Below, in pieces: positions 7,581 through 15,506 of a DNA stretch of 32,979 nt (positions are counted from its first letter, which is position 1; each line of letters starts with the position of its first letter). The notes under the pieces were generated by a model. That model was not told where the DNA came from, searched no databases, and saw only the letters and a list, made by a program, of their open reading frames with translations. The stretch lies in NCBI GenBank assembly GCA_021774435.1, contig JAJFJB010000298.1, forward strand, positions 1 to 32,979. The letters run 5' to 3'. Origin of the DNA: Alphaproteobacteria bacterium (GTDB lineage Bacteria > Pseudomonadota > Alphaproteobacteria > UBA8366 > GCA-2717185). Both the position numbers and the translations under genes were made by a program.

Positions 7581-8735
7581 ATGCAGGTTTGGCATTTTAG
7601 CGAAATGGCCTATCACCCGGCCTGGGAAGAACTGGGGAACTCCTTGCGGAACGTCGTCCCCAGCCGGGTCTACGATCCCAAAGTCGGTGCGGACCTCTAT
7701 CATCGCTATCTCGACGAGTGGGCGCTGTGCGACGAGTTGGGCATCAACATCATGGTCAACGAACACCACACGACAGCAACCTGCGCGACGTCTGTCTGTA
7801 CGATCCCGATGGCGATCCTCGCACGCGAAACCAAGAAAGTCCGCCTGCTGTGCCTCGGCATGCCGATTGCCAACCGGATGGATGCGGTCCGCGTCGCTGA
7901 AGAATACGCCATGATAGACGTGATCTCGCGCGGGCGGCTGGAGATGGGGTTCGTGAAGGGCGCCCCATTCGAAGTATCGCCGGCCAACAGCAATCCGGCC
8001 ACCCTGATGGAGCGCTTTTGGGAGGCGCATGACCTCATTCTCAAAGCATTGAGTACCCACGACGGGCCGTTCAATTGGGAAGGCGAACATTTCCAGTATC
8101 GTCAGGTGAATGTCTGGCCACGCTGCTATCAGGCGCCGCACCCGCCAGTATGGATGACCGTCGCAAGCCCGGAATCCGCGAAGACGGTTGGCGAAAAAGG
8201 CTATGTAATCGCGTCACTGAATACCGGTTATGCCCGCACGCCGACGATCTTCGAGAGCTATCGCAAAGGCGCCGCAAGCGGCGGACATACCGTTTCGAAA
8301 GACCGCTTCGCTTACCTTGCCATGGTCGGTGTTGGCGAAACCGAAGAAGAAGGCCGCCGCCGCGCGAACCAAATACTGGACTACAGCCGCACCACACCGC
8401 GCGCCGCCTCACAATTCTGGTTCCCCCCCGGCTACACCTCCAACGAGGTCACGGCGCAGCGACTGCAAAGCCGTGCCCCTTTGATGATCCCCTTACGCGA
8501 TGGCGGTGAATTCGTGATGCAAACGGGCAGCGTCGACGAGTTCGTCAATGCCGGTATCGCCTTCGCCGGTACCCCCGACACGGTCTTTGAACAAATTCGG
8601 GAATTCAACGCGCATACCGGGGGTATCGGTCATTTGCTGATGATGGGACAGGGCGGCCATCTCAGTCACGAAGATACGGTGGCGAACCTTACCCTGTTCA
8701 GCAAGGAAGTGATGCCCAGGCTGCAAAGCCTATAG
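7581..8735 (+). CDS. LLM-class flavin-dependent oxidoreductase (luciferase-like)
   Basis: A bacterial-luciferase-like FMN-dependent monooxygenase of 384 residues from ATG 7581, which is preceded by AGGAG at nine-base spacing. A frame extension to 7554 would overlap the previous gene and is unlikely. The family is recognised from the N-terminal strand and GINIMVNEHH, the middle RVAEEYAMIDVISRGRLEMG with the conserved DxxSxGR segment, and the C-terminal half with AFAGTPDTVFEQI. Such enzymes use reduced FMN from a separate reductase to oxygenate or desulfonate small molecules, or act as F420 enzymes in actinobacteria. FMN is more likely here. The neighbouring hydrolase and SDR suggest a short degradative module. 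The substrate is unknown. Confidence 0.9.
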   Translation: MQVWHFSEMAYHPAWEELGNSLRNVVPSRVYDPKVGADLYHRYLDEWALCDELGINIMVNEHHTTATCATSVCTIPMAILARETKKVRLLCLGMPIANRMDAVRVAEEYAMIDVISRGRLEMGFVKGAPFEVSPANSNPATLMERFWEAHDLILKALSTHDGPFNWEGEHFQYRQVNVWPRCYQAPHPPVWMTVASPESAKTVGEKGYVIASLNTGYARTPTIFESYRKGAASGGHTVSKDRFAYLAMVGVGETEEEGRRRANQILDYSRTTPRAASQFWFPPGYTSNEVTAQRLQSRAPLMIPLRDGGEFVMQTGSVDEFVNAGIAFAGTPDTVFEQIREFNAHTGGIGHLLMMGQGGHLSHEDTVANLTLFSKEVMPRLQSL

Positions 8736-8797
8736 GCCGGAGCAGAATTTTCGAACCCGCCTCACACCGAACGGCCAAGCACACCGAAAGATAACTC

Positions 8798-9046
8798 ATG
8801 ACCGACAATAGCAGTTCCGAGACTGAAAAATTCTCCGAAGACGTAAAAGACTTCGCCGCACGATATCTTTTCGGACCTCTGAACGAGGCGAGAGAGCAAG
8901 GCGCAAGCCCAAATATCGCCGTGTTCGCGCTGTTGGAATGCCTGCATCTTATCATTTCCCGCAACATTCCGGATAAAGCGTCGGCAATCGAGGAGTTTGA
9001 GGGGCTAACGGCGGCCTATGTGGATGACTGGAAAAAACGGGATTAA
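8798..9046 (+). CDS. Small acidic protein of unknown function
   Basis: An 82-residue protein I do not recognise. It begins MTDNSSSETEKF and is predicted by eye to be mostly helical. It has an apolar central helix (NIAVFALLECLHLIIS) and a charged C-terminus ending DDWKKRD. There is no signal peptide and the overall charge is acidic. It sits 62 bases after the flavin oxidoreductase and 100 bases before the SDR on the same strand, so it probably belongs to that transcript. The ribosome site is weak (GAAAGA). It could be a small accessory or regulatory subunit, but that is inference from position. Confidence 0.6.
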   Translation: MTDNSSSETEKFSEDVKDFAARYLFGPLNEAREQGASPNIAVFALLECLHLIISRNIPDKASAIEEFEGLTAAYVDDWKKRD

Positions 9047-9146
9047 GAAGGGCCGGATATTGGGCAATCAGCCCCCTCGCCGAGAGAGGTTAAGCGGCCC
9101 CCAGAAAGAAAACGGGGCGGCAGTTTAAGAAAACAGGAAGACGAAT

Positions 9147-9917
9147 ATGGATCTAGAAGGAAAAGTCGCGGTCGTCACGGGTGCGGGCGGCGGTATTGGG
9201 TTTGCCCTGTCGAAGGCGTTAATTAAAGCTGGCGCGAAGGGTGTCGCGATGGCCGATCTGCAAGCCGAAATGGTGCAGAAGAGTGCATTGGAAATCGGCG
9301 GCCTGGCGGTACCGACCGATGTGACAAAAGAACCGGCCATCCACACCTTGCTCGACACCGCCGAGATGGAATTGGGGCCGGTGGACCTCTTTATCTCCAA
9401 CGCCGGCATCAGCCCGAAGCCTATTCGCGACGACAATGAACATTGGCAGCAGCAATGGAGCGTGCACGTCATGGCGCATCTCTACGCCGCCCGTGCCGCA
9501 GCCCCTCGCATGGCCGCACGCGGCGGCGGCAAGCTGGTCAATGTTGCCTCCGCGGCGGGCATTCTGATGCAGATGAATTCGGCTGTGTATACGGCCACCA
9601 AACATGCCGCCGTCGGCCTCGCGGAATGGCTGGCTGTCGAGTGGGGCCCGAAGAACGTCGGCGTCTCCGTCGTCTGCCCGCTGCGGGTCGAGACACAAAT
9701 GACCGCCAACACACCCGACAGCGGCACCGTGCGCGATGGCGTCATGAGTGCGGACGAAGCCGCCGCCACGATTCTTGAAGGTATCGCCGACGACCGCTTC
9801 ATGATCTACACCCACCCCCTCGCCGGCGGCTACTGGGCCAAGAAAGCATCCGACCCGGATCGCTGGATTCAGGGCATGACAAAGCTGAAACAGAAGCTCA
9901 ATCCGGATGAGGGCTAA
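9147..9917 (+). CDS. Short-chain dehydrogenase/reductase (SDR)
   Basis: A classical SDR of 256 residues. The Rossmann motif is TGAGGGIG (11-18) and the structural motif is SNAGIS (84-89). The catalytic set is Ser135 (NVASAAG), Tyr148 and Lys152 (YTATK). Asp at the end of strand 2 (MADLQ) points to NAD(H) preference. AGGAAG six bases before the ATG supports the start. It closes the plus-strand run that starts with the alpha/beta hydrolase at 5792, with a 100-base gap from the small orphan. The likely role is oxidation or reduction of an alcohol/ketone intermediate in that module. The exact substrate is unknown. Confidence 0.92.
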   Translation: MDLEGKVAVVTGAGGGIGFALSKALIKAGAKGVAMADLQAEMVQKSALEIGGLAVPTDVTKEPAIHTLLDTAEMELGPVDLFISNAGISPKPIRDDNEHWQQQWSVHVMAHLYAARAAAPRMAARGGGKLVNVASAAGILMQMNSAVYTATKHAAVGLAEWLAVEWGPKNVGVSVVCPLRVETQMTANTPDSGTVRDGVMSADEAAATILEGIADDRFMIYTHPLAGGYWAKKASDPDRWIQGMTKLKQKLNPDEG

Positions 9918-10160
9918 AGGCAAATTGTGAGGGATACCCCCTCCTAACTCTCGCATTTGATCACGCCTGCGTCTCTAACCCATCTCGACACGCCCGCTTT
10001 GCATTCCAAGAAAGAAACTGTCGTAAGGTCCTGCTGTTGGAATAATGCCTCGCGTGCACCAAAATTCCCTACGTCTAAAGCACACCGATTTTTCTCAATC
10101 CTCACTGCCCTCATTAATGATATATGTATTTAGACTTTCGCTACTTTGGAGAGCAATTCG

Positions 10161-10784
10161 GTGAGGTGTTTAATTACGATCAAGCTTTCCGGCTTGTTGC
10201 TTATCGGCCTAATTTTGGCTGCTTGCCAGACAAGCCATTTCGAAGCGGGCAGCGGCTACGTTTATCTTTCGCCAAGCGCGGAAGCATATTTCCAACACTA
10301 TTTGGCCCGTCCCGATAGTGAATATTTCGCCGTTTCGACCGACGGGCGGGCTGCGGGATATAGTTTTTGCGAAGCCGGACGGTACGGCTGCATTGAAGGT
10401 AGCGGAACCGTTGCGTTGCGTGCATGCCATCGCGTGAGCAATGGCGTACCCTGCAAAATCTACGCAGTCATCGACACGGTCGTATGGCAGGGCGTCAAAA
10501 GATCTGGACAGGTCATCAAGCCATTGGAGGCCAAAATCGGCAGCGGTCCAATCACATTAAAGAATGGACCGGCGGCGTCATTCATAAGATACAAGGAACT
10601 TGAAGACCCACAGTATTTTTCGGTATCGGCGGACGGCGCCTTTGCGGGATACAGCTATTGTCAGCAATCTTCGTGTATGAGCGAAGGCCTAAAAGAACTT
10701 GCCGTCGCCCGGTGCAAAGGGCGCAGTTCATTTGGAAGCGATTGTTACATATACGCCGTAAAACAGCAGATCGTCTGGAAATAG
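10161..10784 (+). CDS. Putative lipoprotein with a duplicated four-cysteine domain
   Basis: A 207-residue protein starting at GTG 10161, chosen because GGAGAG lies seven bases upstream. An in-frame TTG at 10146 would overlap that site. Residues 1-22 are a lipoprotein signal ending in the lipobox LILAAC, so Cys22 would be lipidated. The rest is two copies of one domain of about 55-60 residues. Each starts YF(A/S)VS(T/S)DG-like and ends IYAV....VVW or IYAV....IVW, and each carries four aligned cysteines (SFC, YGC, RAC, VPC in the first; SYC, SSC, ARC, SDC in the second). This suggests two disulfides per copy in the periplasm. The pattern loosely resembles DUF4189-type domains, but I am not certain. 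No obvious operon partner. Confidence 0.75.
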   Translation: MRCLITIKLSGLLLIGLILAACQTSHFEAGSGYVYLSPSAEAYFQHYLARPDSEYFAVSTDGRAAGYSFCEAGRYGCIEGSGTVALRACHRVSNGVPCKIYAVIDTVVWQGVKRSGQVIKPLEAKIGSGPITLKNGPAASFIRYKELEDPQYFSVSADGAFAGYSYCQQSSCMSEGLKELAVARCKGRSSFGSDCYIYAVKQQIVWK

Positions 10785-10854
10785 AGTCAGGGTCGATATC
10801 ATCCACACACGAGTTGATCGGGCCTGCTGCATTCGGGACACATTAAATTAAGCC

Positions 10855-11334
10855 CTATAACGGAATCGCCAGCAGCGTGTCGATCTGGTCGCTGTCCAGC
10901 ACGACGATCCGATCGCTGAACTTGTACTCATCGCCGGAGATATCGATCCGGTCGAGATAGCGGCCTGTCGCGAACAGCGTCGTTTCACCGGTGTGCATGA
11001 TCCGCACGACGATGAAATGGCTGTGTACGATGGCGACACCGTCCGCGACCTCCTTAACGCGGATCGGGCCGACCGTGTGGCGGTAGCGGTGCGGCTCGTA
11101 AAGGTTCGCCTGGCGCAGGGTGAAGACACGGTCGAGCATCATGCCGCGTGTTGCCGCGTACATCACGCCTTGGCGCATCCCAGCCTCATGGTTGGAGCGG
11201 CTGATGATAAGGTATTTGCACGGGTCGGCAAACAGGTCCGGCCATTCTTCGAGCCGGTCTTCATCGATGATCTCGGCATACTCGCCGATTAGCTCGGCGA
11301 CGCCGAGACGGACCGCTTGGTCTTCGGCATCCAT
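10855..11334 (-). CDS. Aromatic-ring-hydroxylating dioxygenase, beta (small) subunit
   Basis: A 159-residue NTF2-fold protein matching the small subunit of Rieske non-heme iron oxygenases in length and pattern. It has an N-terminal helix with YAEIIDEDRLEEWPDLFAD, a central RQANLYEPHRYRHTVGP with the family's conserved Arg/His cluster, and strands VAIVHSHFIVVRI and FATGRYLDRI. The small subunit stabilises the alpha3beta3 hexamer and rarely holds catalytic residues. Its ATG (11334) lies two bases after the stop of the alpha-subunit gene, so it is co-transcribed and coupled to it. It ends only about 70 bases from the convergent lipoprotein gene. Function with the neighbouring alpha subunit is clear; the substrate is not. 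Confidence 0.93.
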   Translation of the reverse strand: MDAEDQAVRLGVAELIGEYAEIIDEDRLEEWPDLFADPCKYLIISRSNHEAGMRQGVMYAATRGMMLDRVFTLRQANLYEPHRYRHTVGPIRVKEVADGVAIVHSHFIVVRIMHTGETTLFATGRYLDRIDISGDEYKFSDRIVVLDSDQIDTLLAIPL

Positions 11335-11336
11335 TC

Positions 11337-12581
11337 CTATTCGCCCATCAGCGCGCGATAATGTTTCCAGAAGCCCCGGATCGCGGCCTCGCTCGCCTTG
11401 AAGGGCTGCGAGTCCGCTTCGTGCCCGCCCATCATGACGATGCCTGCACCGCCATCGTTGTATTGCAAGGCGCGTTGCACGAAGCCGCCGATGAAGCCGT
11501 CCTCCATCGCGACATAGCCCGCCGGGCCGATCAGATTGCCTTGGCGCAAGCGGCGTTCGGTCATGTCCTCATCGTCACCATCGAAACCGAGATGGATCCA
11601 TTCCAGTTCTGTCTTGTCGACGCCTCTGGGGCGGATGACGCGCACCGCGATGGTGTTGCGCACCTGTTGCAGCACCATGCCGGGCATGATCGTCAGGATT
11701 TGAACCGAAACGCCGTCGCCATATTCATCGATAGACTCGACGACGGAATTGTCCTGCAAACGGAACTCACTCTCCGCGCGCAAGCCGGCATCTTTGTAGG
11801 CCTTGGTCTCGGCCGCGTAGTCGAGCTTGGCATAGCTGTAATGATTGCCGCCGTCCGGGTTGATATAGACGCCGCCGGGCATGGTCAGCTTGTTGATTTT
11901 GAAGGTCGTCAGAAACAAATGCAGGATCGAGGCGTGATAGGTGTCCTTCACATTTTCGATATAGAGCTTCCAATTGTTCGGCAGCACCTGCGTGTTGCGG
12001 CCCAGCACATAGGGCGTGCGGTTCATCACCCGCAGCAACCCACGCACCACGTCCGGGCCGAGCCAGGCTTCGAGGCCGGGCACGGTGTCGCTGAAGGTGC
12101 CGAAAACGAGGCCTCCCAGTACCGCAACACGAAGCGGGCGCAACCTATGTTCGTCCTTGCGGAATTCCGGGGCCATGCCGCCCTTGCCCTGCACCCCTTC
12201 CTCGAACGCGACGCCAGTCAACTGACCGTCGAGGTCGTACGTCCAGCCGTGATACATGCAGCTGAACTTCTTCACCTTGCCCTGGCGTTCCATGCACAGC
12301 AGGTTGCCCCGATGCACACAGCGATTGACGAAGGCGTTGATCTCCCCTGCCCCGTTGCGGACACCGATAACCGCCACCTCGCCCACAGTCGTGGAGACGA
12401 AATCGCCCGGTTCCTTCAGTTCGGCTTCAAGGCAGAGATATTGCCAGGTTTCGCCCTGGAACAGGCGCTCCTGCTCCCCATCATAGGTGTCCTGGTCGGT
12501 ATAGACCCGGAACGGCACCTCGCTGATGCCATTCGACGGCCAGCGTACGCCGTCGGCGGCGAACGGTTCGGTTTGTGACAT
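11337..12581 (-). CDS. Rieske aromatic-ring-hydroxylating dioxygenase, alpha subunit
   Basis: A 414-residue catalytic subunit from ATG 12581, which has AGGAG seven bases upstream. A TTG extension to 12608 is not needed. The Rieske [2Fe-2S] ligands fit C-x-H-x17-C-x2-H: Cys88, His90, Cys108, His111. The mononuclear iron site shows ENVKDTYHASILH with the bridging Asp213, His216 and His221. Asp361 in VAMEDGF is the probable third ligand. It oxygenates an aromatic ring, or demethylates, using electrons passed in by a reductase and often a ferredoxin. Neither partner is encoded nearby, so it must borrow one. The gene is first in a two-gene operon with the beta subunit. The ring class (benzoate-, salicylate- or biphenyl-like) cannot be told by eye. 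Confidence 0.94.
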   Translation of the reverse strand: MSQTEPFAADGVRWPSNGISEVPFRVYTDQDTYDGEQERLFQGETWQYLCLEAELKEPGDFVSTTVGEVAVIGVRNGAGEINAFVNRCVHRGNLLCMERQGKVKKFSCMYHGWTYDLDGQLTGVAFEEGVQGKGGMAPEFRKDEHRLRPLRVAVLGGLVFGTFSDTVPGLEAWLGPDVVRGLLRVMNRTPYVLGRNTQVLPNNWKLYIENVKDTYHASILHLFLTTFKINKLTMPGGVYINPDGGNHYSYAKLDYAAETKAYKDAGLRAESEFRLQDNSVVESIDEYGDGVSVQILTIMPGMVLQQVRNTIAVRVIRPRGVDKTELEWIHLGFDGDDEDMTERRLRQGNLIGPAGYVAMEDGFIGGFVQRALQYNDGGAGIVMMGGHEADSQPFKASEAAIRGFWKHYRALMGE

Positions 12582-12750
12582 CGGCGTGCTCCTTCCGTAT
12601 TTTTGCAACAGCGTAGCGCCCCGCCGATTTCAAGGAAAGGGCAAGGATTCACTGTACTATCTACTCTCGCATGGACGGCGTGGCATTCTTCAGGCACAAT
12701 TAGTGGAACGGACTTTCCCGCATTGGATGCATCGCATGGAAGGTGACGCG

Positions 12751-13305
12751 ATGAACCGGATACAAGTCATTTCGTGCGTTATTGCCCTGCTATGGAGTGG
12801 CATTGCCGCTGCAGGCGACGGAATAGTAGAAAAGTTCTTCGGCTCATTTTCGGGGACGTCAACCTGGGGCTCCGGCCTAACTCCGCGCGATATAAACGTG
12901 GTAATTCAGCCACTTGAACACGGCTTCAACGTTTCTTGGGATACGATTTCGCTGCGCGACCCAAGAAATCCAAAACGCAAAACCCACGCTGTCGATTTTG
13001 TTAAAACGCCGGATCAAACGCTCTACGTCTCCAAGGCGCATAAGGACCGAACGGATGTGCCTTTGGCGAGTGATCCACTGCAAGGCCCGATGCCGAAAGC
13101 CCCTTTGATCTGGGCACGCGTCAACGACAACACACTGTCGCTTTACGCTTTTGAAAGGACCGACGACGGTCGTCCCGACGTGCAGGCCTATCACCGCACT
13201 TTGCACGGCGATAAAATGAAGCTCCATTTCATCCGCTATATCGAAGGCAAGGCCGTCAAACAGGCCAAAGGTAAAATGCGGCGTGCAAAAGAACGTGCGA
13301 AATGA
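12751..13305 (+). CDS. Secreted protein of unknown function
   Basis: A 184-residue protein from ATG 12751, supported by GAAGG seven bases upstream and by an immediate signal peptide (residues 1-21, ending SGIAAA). The frame stays open further upstream, but that part overlaps the divergent Rieske gene and would bury the signal. The mature protein has alternating polar/apolar stretches suggesting a small beta-barrel or lipocalin-like fold: GSFSGTSTWG, HGFNVSWDTIS, NDNTLSLYAFER, KLHFIRYIEGK. It ends in a very basic tail (KGKMRRAKERAK). I do not recognise the family. It is a single gene divergent from the Rieske operon; periplasmic location is inferred. Confidence 0.7.
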   Translation: MNRIQVISCVIALLWSGIAAAGDGIVEKFFGSFSGTSTWGSGLTPRDINVVIQPLEHGFNVSWDTISLRDPRNPKRKTHAVDFVKTPDQTLYVSKAHKDRTDVPLASDPLQGPMPKAPLIWARVNDNTLSLYAFERTDDGRPDVQAYHRTLHGDKMKLHFIRYIEGKAVKQAKGKMRRAKERAK

Positions 13306-13443
13306 GATCCCATTCTTTCTAGAGACGTCCTGCACCCTACCTTGAGACGGATAACCGCTACGGCCTGAAATAGATGACGGCGCGGCCCTGGCTGGCTAAC
13401 ATCAACAACATTCTGCAATGCCCGAGCCGAGGGAAGAACCGTT

Positions 13444-15015
13444 ATGGAAACAGCACTGACCCCCATTGAATTTGCACGGCGCGCCCGTCGGCTATACGCC
13501 GAACGTGAAGCGGTCGTCGATGGCGAATTGCGCTTAACCTATAGCCAGTTCCTGGACCGCTGCGGTCAATGGTCTTCGGCGTTGCAGGGGCTTGGCATCA
13601 CAAAGGGCGACAGGGTCGTCTATATCGCCCCGAATACGCATTCCCATCTCGAGGCGTATTACGCGGTACCGCAGATCGGTGCCGTGCTCGTACCTGTCAA
13701 TTACCGGCTGCAGTCGGACGATTTCGAGTACATCATCAACCATTGCGGCGCGAAAATGGTCTGTGCGCATCCCGACTATTTCGAGGCCATAGACGGTATT
13801 CGCGACAAGCTGACGGCCGTCGAGCACTTCGTAGCACTCGAGGATTCCGCCGAGAACTGGATCGATTATGAAGCGGCGCTGGCAGCGCATTCACCTGAAT
13901 TTACAGAAGTCGACATCGACGAAACCGACCTGCTTACCATCAACTATACAAGCGGCACGACGGCGCGGCCCAAAGGTGTGATGATCACCCACCGAAATGC
14001 CTACATGAACATCATGGGCAGCCTTGTCCATCATCACCTGACGCCGGCGGACCGCTATCTGTGGACGCTGCCGATGTTCCACGCGAATGGCTGGACCTTC
14101 ACCTGGATCAATACCGCGCGCGGTATGACCCATGTCTGCCTACGCCGGGTCGAACCGCCGCTGATCTTCAAGCTGATCAAGGACGAGAATATCTCGATGT
14201 TTTGCGCGGCACCGACGGTGCTTATCGGCATTGCGAACGCGCCCGAAGAAATCCGGGCCGGCGCGCCGCGCGGCGTCCGTCTGTTTACCGCCGGCGCGCC
14301 ACCCGCCGCCGCAACGATCGAGGTAATCGAACGCGATCTCGGCTGGGAGTTGACGCATGTGTATGGCCTGACCGAAACGGCGCCGCTCATCACTGTCTGC
14401 GAAACCCGGCCCGAACACCAGAACCTTCCCGTCGAAGAACTGGCCAAGATCAAGGCCCGCCAGGGTGTCGAGTTGGTCAGTTCCGGGGAACTTCGGATCG
14501 TCGACGAATATGGCAACGAAGTCCCGCATGACGGCGAAACCCTCGGCGAGATCACCGTGCGCGGCAACGTAGTCATGAAGGGATATTACAACGATCCCGA
14601 GGCGACAAACGCCGCGATCAAGGATGGATGGTTCCATTCCGGCGATGCCGCCGTCGTCCACCCCGACGGCTACGCGGAAATCCGCGACCGCTTCAAGGAC
14701 GTCATCATTAGCGGCGGCGAAAACATCTCGTCGGTCGAAGTCGAGGGCTGTCTGCTGCGCCATCCCGCCGTTCTGGAAAGCGCGGTTGTCGGCATGCCGC
14801 ATGAGAAATGGGGCGAGTCCCCGCACGCCTTCGTCATTCTTCAGGACGGCGCGTCGGTGAGCGAAGACGACATCAAACTGCATGTCCGGGATAATCTGGC
14901 TCACTTCAAGACGCCGAGCTGGGTCAGCTTCGTTGAGGAGTTGCCCAAGACCGCGACGGGCAAAGTTCAGAAATTCGTCCTGCGCGGCGGCAAGGCCGGC
15001 ATCACACGACAATAA
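13444..15015 (+). CDS. AMP-forming acyl-CoA synthetase / CoA ligase
   Basis: A 523-residue member of the ANL superfamily that activates a carboxylic acid with ATP and transfers it to CoA. The ATP-binding loop YTSGTTARPKG is at 168-178, followed by HVYGLTETAP in the core. The domain hinge region has GWFHSGDAAVVHPDGYAEI, RFKDVIISGGENISSVEVE, and the catalytic C-terminal Lys507 in KTATGKVQK. Length and motifs fit the medium/long-chain or aryl-acyl ligase branch that accompanies crotonases. GGGAAG before the ATG is the ribosome site. It heads a plus-strand group with a DUF1330 protein, a crotonase and a D-2-hydroxyacid dehydrogenase, and probably provides their CoA-ester substrate. Acid specificity is unknown. 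Confidence 0.93.
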   Translation: METALTPIEFARRARRLYAEREAVVDGELRLTYSQFLDRCGQWSSALQGLGITKGDRVVYIAPNTHSHLEAYYAVPQIGAVLVPVNYRLQSDDFEYIINHCGAKMVCAHPDYFEAIDGIRDKLTAVEHFVALEDSAENWIDYEAALAAHSPEFTEVDIDETDLLTINYTSGTTARPKGVMITHRNAYMNIMGSLVHHHLTPADRYLWTLPMFHANGWTFTWINTARGMTHVCLRRVEPPLIFKLIKDENISMFCAAPTVLIGIANAPEEIRAGAPRGVRLFTAGAPPAAATIEVIERDLGWELTHVYGLTETAPLITVCETRPEHQNLPVEELAKIKARQGVELVSSGELRIVDEYGNEVPHDGETLGEITVRGNVVMKGYYNDPEATNAAIKDGWFHSGDAAVVHPDGYAEIRDRFKDVIISGGENISSVEVEGCLLRHPAVLESAVVGMPHEKWGESPHAFVILQDGASVSEDDIKLHVRDNLAHFKTPSWVSFVEELPKTATGKVQKFVLRGGKAGITRQ

Positions 15016-15037
15016 ACGCTTAATAGAGCAATTGTGG

Positions 15038-15059
15038 GGCCGACCTTGCAGGGTCGGCC
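15038..15059 (+). terminator. Hairpin after the CoA ligase gene (weak terminator or attenuator)
   Basis: GGCCGACC at 15038-15045 pairs perfectly with GGTCGGCC at 15052-15059 across a six-base loop, 22 bases after the ligase stop codon. The stem is strong, but the following bases (GCGATCTTTAT) are a poor T-tract. It may act as a partial terminator or mRNA-stabilising hairpin that lowers expression of the downstream genes relative to the ligase. Confidence 0.5.
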
Positions 15060-15157
15060 GCGATCTTTATCCTAATTACAAAGCAAGGGGCCGAACCTTA
15101 CCGTTCGCTCCGATAACCATCATCACGCTGTCATGAACGCGCAGCAGGGAGATCAGT

Positions 15158-15451
15158 ATGGCTAAAGGATATTTTATTGCGCATTTAGACGTCAGCGACC
15201 CCGATGCCTATGGGCCCTATCGCGATAAAGCACCCGGCACCGTCGCACAGCATGGCGGAAAATACCTGACACGCGGCGGCGATATGGAATCCGTCGAAGG
15301 CGATCCCCTGCCATCGCGTACCGTGGTGCTGGAATTCCCCAGCGTTGAAGCCGCCCGGGCCTGGTACAATTCGCCGGAGTACCAGGAAATCATCGGCATC
15401 CGTCATGCCAACGCAACGGGGTTTGCCCAGATCGTCGAGGGGGCGGACTGA
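15158..15451 (+). CDS. DUF1330 family protein
   Basis: A 97-residue single-domain protein of the DUF1330 family, a dimeric alpha/beta (ferredoxin-like) barrel of unknown function. The pattern is typical: start KGYFIAHLDVSDPDAYGPY, middle HGGKYLTRGGDMESVEG, then VVLEFPSVEAARAWYNSPEY and a final FAQIVEG. AGGGAG precedes the ATG. It lies in the acyl-CoA operon between ligase and crotonase. Proteins of this type recur in alphaproteobacterial catabolic operons, perhaps as small isomerases or binding proteins, but nothing in the sequence proves that. Confidence 0.88.
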   Translation: MAKGYFIAHLDVSDPDAYGPYRDKAPGTVAQHGGKYLTRGGDMESVEGDPLPSRTVVLEFPSVEAARAWYNSPEYQEIIGIRHANATGFAQIVEGAD

Positions 15452-15506
15452 GCCGCACCGTTCGGAGCCAATTCCTACCATTTTCGAAGAACCGGAGAGA
15501 TAGAAG

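Noticed and set aside
7251-8141. Long minus-strand frame across the hydrolase and LLM genes
   Set aside because: No family resemblance, and it overlaps two well-supported genes on the other strand.
9047-9146. C- and G-rich stretch between the 82-residue gene and the SDR
   Set aside because: Possible short pairings, but no clear stem or T-run; probably an ordinary spacer.
11361-12578. Long plus-strand frame opposite the Rieske alpha subunit
   Set aside because: Antisense shadow; the minus strand encodes complete Rieske and iron-site motifs.
12681-12696. TGGCA...GCA resembling a sigma-54 promoter before the secreted orphan protein
   Set aside because: The -24 half is good but the -12 half reads AGGCA instead of TTGCW; too weak to annotate.
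12526-12750. N-terminal extension of the secreted protein
   Set aside because: It overlaps the divergent Rieske gene, hides the signal peptide and lacks a ribosome site, whereas ATG 12751 has one.
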